Shown here: piece after piece, positions 1-5,812 of the stretch
Position numbering within the stretch: the stretch's first letter is position 1
Layout: the number at the start of each line of letters is the position of its first letter
Assembly: GCA_944320555.1 (NCBI GenBank)
Contig: CALUHX010000011.1
Coordinates: 1-64,000 of the forward strand
Reading direction: 5' to 3'
Length of the DNA: 64,000 nucleotides
From: an uncultured Butyricimonas sp.
Lineage (GTDB): Bacteria; Bacteroidota; Bacteroidia; Bacteroidales; Marinifilaceae
Notes under the pieces: generated by a model
The model's database searches: none
Told to the model about the DNA's origin: nothing
What the model saw: the letters and a program-made list of their open reading frames with translations, nothing else
Position numbers and translations under genes: made by a program

Positions 1-144
1 GTTTTCAAGGACGCTCCGTTCTATGGGAACGGAACGAGCGAGCGGTTGTTTGAGAAGGGTTTGTGCCTGCCTTCGGGCCCGACGCTGAGGGAGGAGGACT
101 TGGAGCGGGTGGCTGAAGTGGTTAAGAAGTTGGCGGGGAGATGA
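1..144 (+). CDS. C-terminal end of a DegT/DnrJ/EryC1/StrS-type aminotransferase (partial)
   Basis: The window opens inside a reading frame that gives 47 residues before a TGA at 142-144. The visible end contains NGTSERLFEKGLCLPSG, which matches the conserved C-terminal segment of PLP-dependent sugar aminotransferases of the DegT/DnrJ/EryC1/StrS family, where a short GLCLPSG strand precedes the last helix. These enzymes make amino sugars for O-antigen, capsule or glycoprotein glycans. The catalytic lysine lies upstream of the window, so activity cannot be judged. A strong hairpin follows, so this is the end of its transcription unit. Confidence 0.75.
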   Translation, partial: VFKDAPFYGNGTSERLFEKGLCLPSGPTLREEDLERVAEVVKKLAGR

Positions 145-182
145 GGTAGACACGAAATAAACATAGGATATTTAGTTAATGG

Positions 183-225
183 TCCCGGGAGAGCCATTTT
201 GCGTGGCAACTCCCGGGATTTTTGT
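183..225 (+). terminator. Rho-independent terminator after the aminotransferase
   Basis: A GC-rich inverted repeat (tcccgggag with ctcccggga, extended inward by agcca/tggca) closes a small loop and is followed by atttttgtttt. It sits 39 bases after the stop codon. Confidence 0.85.
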
Positions 226-249
226 TTTATATAATTTAAATTTAGTTGG

Positions 250-483
250 ATGATAAAAATTGAAGAGGCAAGTTTTGTGGCTTGCATGAAAACGGGGTCT
301 TGGAAGACCATGACAGGAGAAGAGTTATATGAGAACGCAGAAAAATTGCAACGGCTTTTGGATGAGGCGTTGGAGGAGATGGAGGATGCCGGGGAACGTC
401 GTCGTTTTTCGCGATGCGTGCGCAATCGGTTGAAGTTGTTGATGGTGCCGGTCCGAGAGGATGACGGCGGTGGAAAAAAATAG
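250..483 (+). CDS. Small hypothetical protein, 77 aa
   Basis: I do not recognise this protein. It is charged and mostly helical in appearance, with an acidic heptad-like stretch (residues about 25-48, ending LLDEALEEMEDAGERRR) and a basic segment RRFSRCVRNRLKLL, and no signal peptide or membrane segment. It follows a terminator and its last 23 bases overlap the start of the next gene, so the two are probably co-translated. It is supported mainly by its position and by the overlap with a better frame; a spurious call is possible. Confidence 0.45.
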   Translation: MIKIEEASFVACMKTGSWKTMTGEELYENAEKLQRLLDEALEEMEDAGERRRFSRCVRNRLKLLMVPVREDDGGGKK

Positions 484-850
484 GGAGCTGGCATTGGGAT
501 TCGCTTCGGTGTTGCTGGAGCAATTGGAGAATGGCGGAGAGGAAGAGGCTGGCGGGACGCATGCCGTCCGCTTGGAGGTCCGCAAGGGGGTCACCTTGAA
601 GATGACTTTGGTGAGGCTGGCGTATGGATTGGAAAAGGCGCACGTTTTTTGTGGGGAGGACGGGCATTTGTTGAGTTACAACGAGTTGTCGGACGCATTT
701 GGGCGGATGTTCGGGGTGCCGTTGAAGAACGCAAGCCGCCTGAAGCAGGAGTTGCTAGGGCAGGAGGACCCGGCGGCGTTTTTCCGGAAAATCGTGGAGA
801 GCATTGACAGGGAGACTGACAGAAGGTTAGGAGTGAAGGACGGGAAGTGA
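461..850 (+). CDS. Hypothetical protein, weakly RteC C-terminal-like, 129 aa
   Basis: The start codon lies inside the end of the preceding small gene (23-base overlap). No signal peptide or membrane helix is visible. The last 60 residues (NELSDAFGRMFGVPL, then an FFRKIVESIDRETDRR helix) resemble the tail of RteC-type proteins of Bacteroides conjugative elements, where a short helix with FG..FGV is followed by a final long helix with F...L....RR. RteC controls excision of tetracycline-resistance elements. The protein is much shorter than RteC, so it may be only a remnant or a coincidental match. A perfect-stem terminator follows directly. Confidence 0.5.
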   Translation: MTAVEKNRELALGFASVLLEQLENGGEEEAGGTHAVRLEVRKGVTLKMTLVRLAYGLEKAHVFCGEDGHLLSYNELSDAFGRMFGVPLKNASRLKQELLGQEDPAAFFRKIVESIDRETDRRLGVKDGK

Positions 851-860
851 GGCAAGAAGA

Positions 861-894
861 TATAGGACGGGAATGCCCCGTCCTATAATCTTTT
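861..894 (+). terminator. Rho-independent terminator
   Basis: Ten-base perfect stem ataggacggg/cccgtcctat with a five-base loop, followed by aatctttt. It separates the two small genes from the DUF6266/holin/amidase cassette. Confidence 0.8.
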
Positions 895-995
895 AATGCA
901 TCAAGTGTCTTTTTTGTAGTGTTTTATTAGGGGGCGTGGGGCGATGGGAAGACTACATGAAGTGTATATGCACATGGGGAGAAGGTGGAGGTGTG

Positions 996-1003
996 TACTT
1001 TTG
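996..1003 (+). promoter_or_regulatory. Bacteroidetes -7 box upstream of the DUF6266/holin/amidase cassette
   Basis: TACTTTTG fits the TAnnTTTG consensus of the Bacteroidetes primary sigma factor. It would start transcription near 1010, about 57 bases before the first cassette gene. No TTG/TTTG element lies at the expected distance, so the promoter is incomplete. Confidence 0.5.
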
Positions 1004-1066
1004 CAATGTCGGACACGAGAATGGGTGCCGACAAAACGAATTTATTAACCATAAAACAAAAAAATC

Positions 1067-1690
1067 ATGGGAAAAGTAAACAATGTGCTGGGAATTCGAG
1101 GCAAGGTGGGGGATCTGCTTTTTTACCGGCGTGACGGGAAAGATTATGTGAAACGAATCGGGAAGAGAAACAAGGCGGAGTGTTCGGAGGAGCAATGGCG
1201 GCACCGGATGCGTTTCCGGACGGCGGTGAAGTTCGCATCGAGGTTGCCGGAAGAGGTGAAGGCCGTGTTGAATCTGACGGCTGAGACGGAGAAAGGATGG
1301 AACGGGCAGTCGTTTTTTATCAGCCAAAATTTGAAAGCGTTTTGTCCGGACGGGAATTTGGGAGAGCCGTCGGCGTTGCAGTTTTCTGCGGGACTCAGAG
1401 GACGGGCGCATTCGCTGGCGGTGGGAGTGAACGAGGATGACGGGCGGCTGACATTGTATTGGTCGGGCGAAATCGTGGACTTTATGGAACAGGAGGACCG
1501 GCTGGTGGTATTCGCCATTCGGGAACGGTTGTCGTTTCAAGTGATTGCGGTGAAGGTGGAGGCCGAGAGAAAGGACGGGCGGGCCGTGTTGCCGCTGACG
1601 AAGGAGGAAGGGAGTCTGACGCATCTTTTTTGCTGTTGGCTGGCTTCGGACGGGAAGAGTGTTTCACCGACGCAACACGTGGCGATATGA
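1067..1690 (+). CDS. DUF6266-like protein, 207 aa (cassette gene 1)
   Basis: The N-terminus MGKVNNVLGIRGKVGDLLFY followed by RRDGKDYVKR matches the start of DUF6266 proteins of Bacteroidetes, which begin with an (I)LG..SGKVGnvv..r.GK.y.R pattern and then a basic, Q/R-rich helix (here EEQWRHRMRFRTAVKFA). Their function is unknown. The C-terminal 100 residues look like a beta-rich domain ending LASDGKSVSPTQ. The same layout and a related ending (TSENGKEVSDSK) occur in the protein at 2662-3303, so the two are likely distant paralogues. There is no signal peptide. The stop overlaps the start of the holin-like gene in an ATGA junction, which suggests translational coupling. Confidence 0.7.
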   Translation: MGKVNNVLGIRGKVGDLLFYRRDGKDYVKRIGKRNKAECSEEQWRHRMRFRTAVKFASRLPEEVKAVLNLTAETEKGWNGQSFFISQNLKAFCPDGNLGEPSALQFSAGLRGRAHSLAVGVNEDDGRLTLYWSGEIVDFMEQEDRLVVFAIRERLSFQVIAVKVEAERKDGRAVLPLTKEEGSLTHLFCCWLASDGKSVSPTQHVAI

Positions 1691-2028
1691 AGGGGCCGGT
1701 GTCGAACGTGATTGAGGCAGTGGGCGGCCTGGTGGACCGGTTGACCTTGCCCGCCAGAGAGAAAAGGGAATTGGAGATGGAAATCACCCGATTGTTGTCG
1801 AGTCTGGAAACGGTGAGTGTGAAAAAGCGGGCGGAAGTGGTGCGGGGAGAAGCGGGCGGGAATTGGTTGCAACGCTCATGGAGACCGTTGTTGATGTTGG
1901 TGTTTGCGACGATTATTCTGGTAGGGGCGTTCATGCCGCTTCCGTTACTGGAGGACACGTCCCGTTTTTGGGATTTGCTGGAAATAGGATTGGGCGGTTA
2001 CATTATCGGGAAATTCAAATCAAGGTAA
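1687..2028 (+). CDS. Holin of the 3TM type, 113 aa
   Basis: The ATG at 1687 overlaps the upstream stop codon (ATGA); an in-frame start further upstream would lie inside the previous gene and is rejected. The first 55 residues are a charged helical region ending VVRGEAGG. Then comes NWLQRSWRPLLMLVFATIIL, a first hydrophobic span, and a C-terminal span WDLLEIGLGGYIIGKF. The WLQR.WRPLLML and GLGGYIiG signatures are those of the phage 3TMs holin family. Holins form inner-membrane lesions that let an endolysin reach the peptidoglycan. An amidase without a signal peptide follows 22 bases downstream, the classical holin-endolysin arrangement, but no capsid, tail or terminase gene is near. Confidence 0.8.
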   Translation: MKGPVSNVIEAVGGLVDRLTLPAREKRELEMEITRLLSSLETVSVKKRAEVVRGEAGGNWLQRSWRPLLMLVFATIILVGAFMPLPLLEDTSRFWDLLEIGLGGYIIGKFKSR

Positions 2029-2050
2029 AACAATTAAAAACGAAAGACAG

Positions 2051-2620
2051 ATGGAAATTTTGAGACATTTTTTGACAGGGAGCGGAGTCCGTTATTTGAA
2101 CGGCTCCAAGAGCGGCCGGAGGTTGGACGGGCCGGAGATAATCGTGTTGCATTACACGGCGGGGACGAGCGCGGCGGGTTCGGCAGCGTATTTGTCGAGG
2201 CCGGACACGCAAGTGTCGGCACACGCGGTGGTCGGTCGGTTGGGCGAGGTGATACAGTTGACTCCGTTCGACTTGGAGGCATGGCATGCGGGCGAGAGCG
2301 AATACAAGGGGCGGAGGGGACTGAACCGTTGCTCGATAGGCTTAGAGCTTGACAATCTGGGACGGCTGGAGCGGCATGGCGAATTGTATGTGGCGGAATG
2401 CGGCAAGGTGGTGGTTCCGGACGAGGTGTACGCACATGGAGACGGGAGCTACTGGCATCGTTACACAAGCGTCCAGGTGGCGGCGGTCAAGGCAATATGC
2501 CGATTGTTGCGGGAGCGTTATCCCGTCCGTTACGTGGTGGGACATTCGGACGTGACAGGCAGAAAAACGGATCCCGGGCCAGCGTTGGCGGCATGCGGTT
2601 TTGACGGTTATGTTTATTAA
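2051..2620 (+). CDS. N-acetylmuramoyl-L-alanine amidase (Amidase_2, endolysin-like), 189 aa
   Basis: This is a zinc amidase that cleaves the bond between N-acetylmuramic acid and L-alanine in peptidoglycan. The three expected zinc ligands are visible: His34 in VLHYTAGT, His165 in VGHSDV and Asp174 in KTDPGP, with the spacing seen in AmpD and T7 lysozyme. SAHAVV (residues 56-61) and WHAG complete the fold signature. It is a single catalytic domain with no signal peptide and no cell-wall binding module, so it needs another route to the periplasm; the holin-like gene just upstream supplies one. Phage-type endolysins of Bacteroidetes look the same. The DUF6266-like gene follows after 41 bases. 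Confidence 0.9.
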   Translation: MEILRHFLTGSGVRYLNGSKSGRRLDGPEIIVLHYTAGTSAAGSAAYLSRPDTQVSAHAVVGRLGEVIQLTPFDLEAWHAGESEYKGRRGLNRCSIGLELDNLGRLERHGELYVAECGKVVVPDEVYAHGDGSYWHRYTSVQVAAVKAICRLLRERYPVRYVVGHSDVTGRKTDPGPALAACGFDGYVY

Positions 2621-2661
2621 AAGACAATTTATTTATTCATTTATCATTAAAAACAGAAGTT

Positions 2662-3303
2662 ATGGCAATATTCAATTCATTTTTGTTGGGACAAGTGTCC
2701 AAATCGGTGGGCAACGTGACGATGTGTCAATTGAGGGGAGAGAGCGTGGCGAGAGGTAAAATCAAATTCCGGCGAGACAATCCTACGCCGGAAGTGTTGG
2801 ACATGAGGGCGAAAATACGGGAACTGGGCGGTTTAGGCAAACGGTTGGTGCCGGTGATACGGAAAGGATTCGTGGGCGTGGGCGGCAGCACGACATCCAA
2901 CGCTTTTGTGAAGATGAATCTGGGTGCGGTGGACGTGACGGCGGAACATGTGGCGACGGTTGATTTCGACAGGCTGAAGTTGGCGTCGGGAGTGTTGATA
3001 CCTCCCAGCATGACCGTGACGGTTGACGCTTTGGGATCGCAGTTCTCGGTGTCGGCTGCCGCACAAGAAGCGATGAGCGGATTTGCGGCGTTGGAGGATT
3101 TGTTGTGGCTGGTGTTTATCGACACGGAGCTGCGGCAGGCTGTGATGTTGAATGTGGGCACGAGGGAAAACGGCGGCATGGCCACGTTCTCGTTGCCGGA
3201 GAACTGGACTGCGGAGCAGGTGAAAGCGTATTGCTTTGCCACATCGGAGAACGGAAAGGAGGTTTCGGACAGTAAATTGCTGACGATAACGCCGGAAGAA
3301 TAG
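2662..3303 (+). CDS. DUF6266-like protein, 213 aa (cassette gene 4)
   Basis: The N-terminus has FLLGQVSKSVGNVTMCQLRG, the LG..S.sVGNVt..r.rG pattern of DUF6266, followed by DNPTPEVLDMRAKIRE, which matches the N-P-[RT]-[TS]-x-[EA] segment and following helix of that family. The C-terminal half is rich in beta-forming residues and ends in an exposed-looking strand region (ATSENGKEVSDSKLLTI). There is no signal peptide, lipobox or membrane helix. Function is unknown. It is a second, divergent copy of the gene at 1067, so paralogues bracket the lysis pair. A hairpin with a T-run ends the cassette. Confidence 0.7.
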   Translation: MAIFNSFLLGQVSKSVGNVTMCQLRGESVARGKIKFRRDNPTPEVLDMRAKIRELGGLGKRLVPVIRKGFVGVGGSTTSNAFVKMNLGAVDVTAEHVATVDFDRLKLASGVLIPPSMTVTVDALGSQFSVSAAAQEAMSGFAALEDLLWLVFIDTELRQAVMLNVGTRENGGMATFSLPENWTAEQVKAYCFATSENGKEVSDSKLLTITPEE

Positions 3304-3332
3304 CGTGAACGCAGACGGGGGTAATCCCAAGG

Positions 3333-3383
3333 AAGGGCGGTGAACATTCGGGAGCAACCATGTTCATTGGCTCTTCCTTTTTT
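3333..3383 (+). terminator. Probable terminator at the end of the cassette
   Basis: An imperfect stem aagggcggtgaacat / atgttcattggctctt closes a 12-base loop and is followed by cctttttt. It lies between converging genes. Confidence 0.6.
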
Positions 3384-3396
3384 GCGGCAGGGCAGC

Positions 3397-3984
3397 TCAG
3401 AACAACGCCGTCAGGTTGCTGGTGAATAGTTTTACAGAGATGGCCAGGAGGATGATGCCCAAGAATTTTCGCAGCACGTACACGCCTCCCTTGCCGAATA
3501 CCCGTTCCACGATGCGCGCATTCTTGACCACGAGATAAATCACGACCGTGTTGAGCGCGAGGGCGACGATGATGTTCGCGATGTGATATTCCGCCCGGAG
3601 AGAGAGAATGGTGGTGAGAGAACCCGCACCCACCAGCAAAGGGAACACCAGCGGCACGATTGTCGCCGAGTCTTTCGGGCCGTCGTTCTTGAAAATCGGT
3701 ATGCCGAAAAGCATTTCCACCGAAAGCAGGAAAATGACGATTGAACCGGCCACCGCAAATGAGGATATGTCCACGCTAAACAAGTCGAGCAGCATGTTGC
3801 CCGCATACATGAACGCCACCAGCAGCACAAATGTTGCCACCGCGACTTTAAGCGCGTTCACCCGTTTTCCCCGTTCCTGGATGTCGTGAATGATGGGCAC
3901 GGCTCCCGTGATGTCGAGCACGGCAAAGAGCACGATGAACGCGCTCGCCATTTCCTGTAAGTCAAGATTTGAAAAACTCATCAT
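3397..3984 (-). CDS. MarC family integral membrane protein, 195 aa
   Basis: The protein has six hydrophobic spans over its whole length and the features of the MarC/UPF0056 family: an N-terminal FIVLFAVLDITGAVPII segment, a central IPLv-like stretch (TIVPLVFPLLVGAGSLTTIL) and a final hairpin ending FLGIILLAISVKLF. The length matches the family's roughly 200 residues. The biochemical role of MarC proteins is not settled; the name comes from the E. coli multiple-antibiotic-resistance region but MarC itself is not needed for that phenotype. It is a single gene with its own well-formed promoter at 4028-4058. The second Met (3981) is an equally possible start. Confidence 0.9.
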   Translation of the reverse strand: MMSFSNLDLQEMASAFIVLFAVLDITGAVPIIHDIQERGKRVNALKVAVATFVLLVAFMYAGNMLLDLFSVDISSFAVAGSIVIFLLSVEMLFGIPIFKNDGPKDSATIVPLVFPLLVGAGSLTTILSLRAEYHIANIIVALALNTVVIYLVVKNARIVERVFGKGGVYVLRKFLGIILLAISVKLFTSNLTALF

Positions 3985-4027
3985 AAAAAGGTTAGTTAGA
4001 TTTCGATTAAAGTATTATTTTTGTTCA

Positions 4028-4058
4028 CAAAGATATGAAAACAACCTTTGTTGTCAAA
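4028..4058 (-). promoter_or_regulatory. Promoter of the marC-like gene
   Basis: On the minus strand TTTG (4058-4055), a 19-base spacer and TATCTTTG (4035-4028) match the Bacteroidetes -33/-7 consensus exactly. Transcription would start near 4021 and give a leader of about 37 bases. Confidence 0.8.
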
Positions 4059-4084
4059 ATGTAACAGGTTAATAAGGAAAAGTT

Positions 4085-4864
4085 ATGGAATACACGAAAT
4101 TAATCGTCGAGAAAGAGAAGAACATTTGCGTGGTGCGCATAAACAATCCTGCGGCACTGAATGCGTTGAATACCACCGTGCTGGAGGAATTGGACCGCGC
4201 CTTTTCCGCTATCGGGCGGGACGACAGTGTGGACGTGGTTGTCCTCACGGGGGAGGGCCGGGCATTCGTGGCCGGAGCCGACATCGCCCAGATGAGCACG
4301 ATGAACGCCGCAGAGGGCAAGGCTTTCGGAGAGTTGGGCGCATCCGTTTTCCGCAGGATTGAGTTGCTCAACAAGCCGGTCATCGCCGCTGTCAACGGCT
4401 TTGCCCTCGGAGGCGGGTGTGAGTTGGCCATGGCTTGCGACATCCGTATTGCTTCCGCCAAAGCCAAGTTCGGCCAACCGGAGGTGGGGTTGGGCATAAC
4501 CCCAGGCTTTTCCGGCACGCAACGTCTGCCTCGTATCGTGGGATTAGGCAAAGCCAAGGAGTTGATTTACACGGCGGAGGTGATTCCGGCAGAGGAGGCC
4601 GCCCGAATCGGATTGGTCAACAAGGTGGTGGCGCCTGAGGAGTTGTTGCCCACTTGCATGGAACTTGCCCGCAAGATAGCCTCAAAGGCTCCGTTGGCCG
4701 TGCGCTATGCCAAACAGGCCATCAACCGCGGCGTGGAGACAGACGTGGAGACCGGCATTTCCATCGAGGCCGACCTTTTCGGTTTGTGTTTTTCCACCGA
4801 AGACCAAAAAGAGGGCATGCAAGCGTTTCTCGCCAAACGTCCCGCTGAATTTAAAAAGAGGTAA
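4085..4864 (+). CDS. crt: Enoyl-CoA hydratase / crotonase, 259 aa
   Basis: A crotonase-superfamily enzyme of standard length. It hydrates crotonyl-CoA to 3-hydroxybutyryl-CoA, or the reverse. The oxyanion-hole segment FVAGADIAQM is at residues 61-70, GGGCELAMACDIRIA carries the first catalytic glutamate (Glu113), and FGQPEVGLGITPGFSG carries the second (Glu133); the 20-residue spacing equals that of the classical Glu144/Glu164 pair, so it should be an active hydratase. It lies 33 bases upstream of 3-hydroxybutyryl-CoA dehydrogenase, so the pair catalyses two successive steps of the acetyl-CoA to butyrate route. Thiolase, butyryl-CoA dehydrogenase and Etf genes are not in the window. A weak -7 box (TATTTTTG, 4016-4023) lies upstream. 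Confidence 0.92.
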   Translation: MEYTKLIVEKEKNICVVRINNPAALNALNTTVLEELDRAFSAIGRDDSVDVVVLTGEGRAFVAGADIAQMSTMNAAEGKAFGELGASVFRRIELLNKPVIAAVNGFALGGGCELAMACDIRIASAKAKFGQPEVGLGITPGFSGTQRLPRIVGLGKAKELIYTAEVIPAEEAARIGLVNKVVAPEELLPTCMELARKIASKAPLAVRYAKQAINRGVETDVETGISIEADLFGLCFSTEDQKEGMQAFLAKRPAEFKKR

Positions 4865-4897
4865 CTAACATTTGTAGTAAAATAAAATTGAGTCATT

Positions 4898-5743
4898 ATG
4901 AAAATTTGTGTAATAGGGACCGGAACGATGGGTAATGGAATCGCACAGACATTCGCCCAGGCCGGTCACGACGTATTGCTGAAGGGACGCTCCGAGGCTT
5001 CCCTCTCCAAGGCCCACAAGGCCATAGACAAGAGTCTTTCCAAAATGGTGGAGAAAGGCAAAATGGAGGCGGCCCAAAAGGACGCCATAGAGGCCCGCAT
5101 TAAGGACACGATGGCCTATGAAGATTGCAACGACGCCGACCTTGTTGTCGAGGCAATCGCCGAGGACATGCCCACCAAGCTTGAGGTCTTTAAGCTCCTC
5201 GACGGTATTTGCAAGCCTGAAGCCATTCTGGCCACGAACACGTCCTCGCTTTCCATCACAGAAATCGCTGCCGTTACCAACAGGCCGGAGCAGGTTATCG
5301 GCATGCACTTTTTCAATCCCGTGCCGATGATGAAACTCGTCGAGGTCATCAAGGGGCAACTCACGTCTCCGGAGGTGCACGACCGTGTCGTGGCTCTTGC
5401 GACTGAAGTGGGAAAAACGCCTGTCAGCGTGAACGAGGCTCCAGGATTTGTCGTTAACCGCATTCTTATCCCGATGATCAACGAGGCTGTGGGAATCCTT
5501 GCCGACGGCGTGGCCACCCGGGAGGAAATCGACGAGGCCATGAAGCTTGGCGCCAATCATCCCATGGGGCCTTTGGCCTTGGGCGATCTTGTCGGCTTGG
5601 ACGTTTGTCTGGCTATCATGGAGGTGCTTTATCACGAGTTCGGGGATTCCAAGTATCGCCCGCATCCTTTGTTGCGCAAAATGGTGCGCGCCAATTTGTT
5701 GGGACGAAAGACCGGCGTGGGCTTCTACGATTACCGCAAATGA
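4898..5743 (+). CDS. hbd: 3-hydroxybutyryl-CoA dehydrogenase, 281 aa
   Basis: An NAD(P)-dependent cytoplasmic enzyme that interconverts acetoacetyl-CoA and 3-hydroxybutyryl-CoA. The dinucleotide-binding loop GTGTMGNGIAQ is at residues 7-17, NTSSLSI is near residue 114, and the catalytic histidine is in GMHFFNPVP. The C-terminal dimerisation domain carries PGFVVNRILIPMINEA and a final GRKTGVGFYDY. At 281 residues it is the short, stand-alone form found in clostridial and Bacteroidales butyrate pathways, not the fused FadB form. It is cotranscribed with the crotonase gene and ends at a strong bidirectional terminator. Confidence 0.95.
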   Translation: MKICVIGTGTMGNGIAQTFAQAGHDVLLKGRSEASLSKAHKAIDKSLSKMVEKGKMEAAQKDAIEARIKDTMAYEDCNDADLVVEAIAEDMPTKLEVFKLLDGICKPEAILATNTSSLSITEIAAVTNRPEQVIGMHFFNPVPMMKLVEVIKGQLTSPEVHDRVVALATEVGKTPVSVNEAPGFVVNRILIPMINEAVGILADGVATREEIDEAMKLGANHPMGPLALGDLVGLDVCLAIMEVLYHEFGDSKYRPHPLLRKMVRANLLGRKTGVGFYDYRK

Positions 5744-5762
5744 GCCTTCGTGAGGGAACAAT

Positions 5763-5797
5763 AAAAAAGTGGCGGAGTCCCCGCCACTTTTTTATTT
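5763..5797. terminator. Bidirectional terminator between hbd and the S46 peptidase gene
   Basis: aaaaaagtggcgg / ccgccactttttt forms a perfect stem with A- and T-runs on the two sides, so it can stop transcription from both converging genes. Confidence 0.9.
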
Positions 5798-5812
5798 CTT
5801 TCCGGTCTCGTT

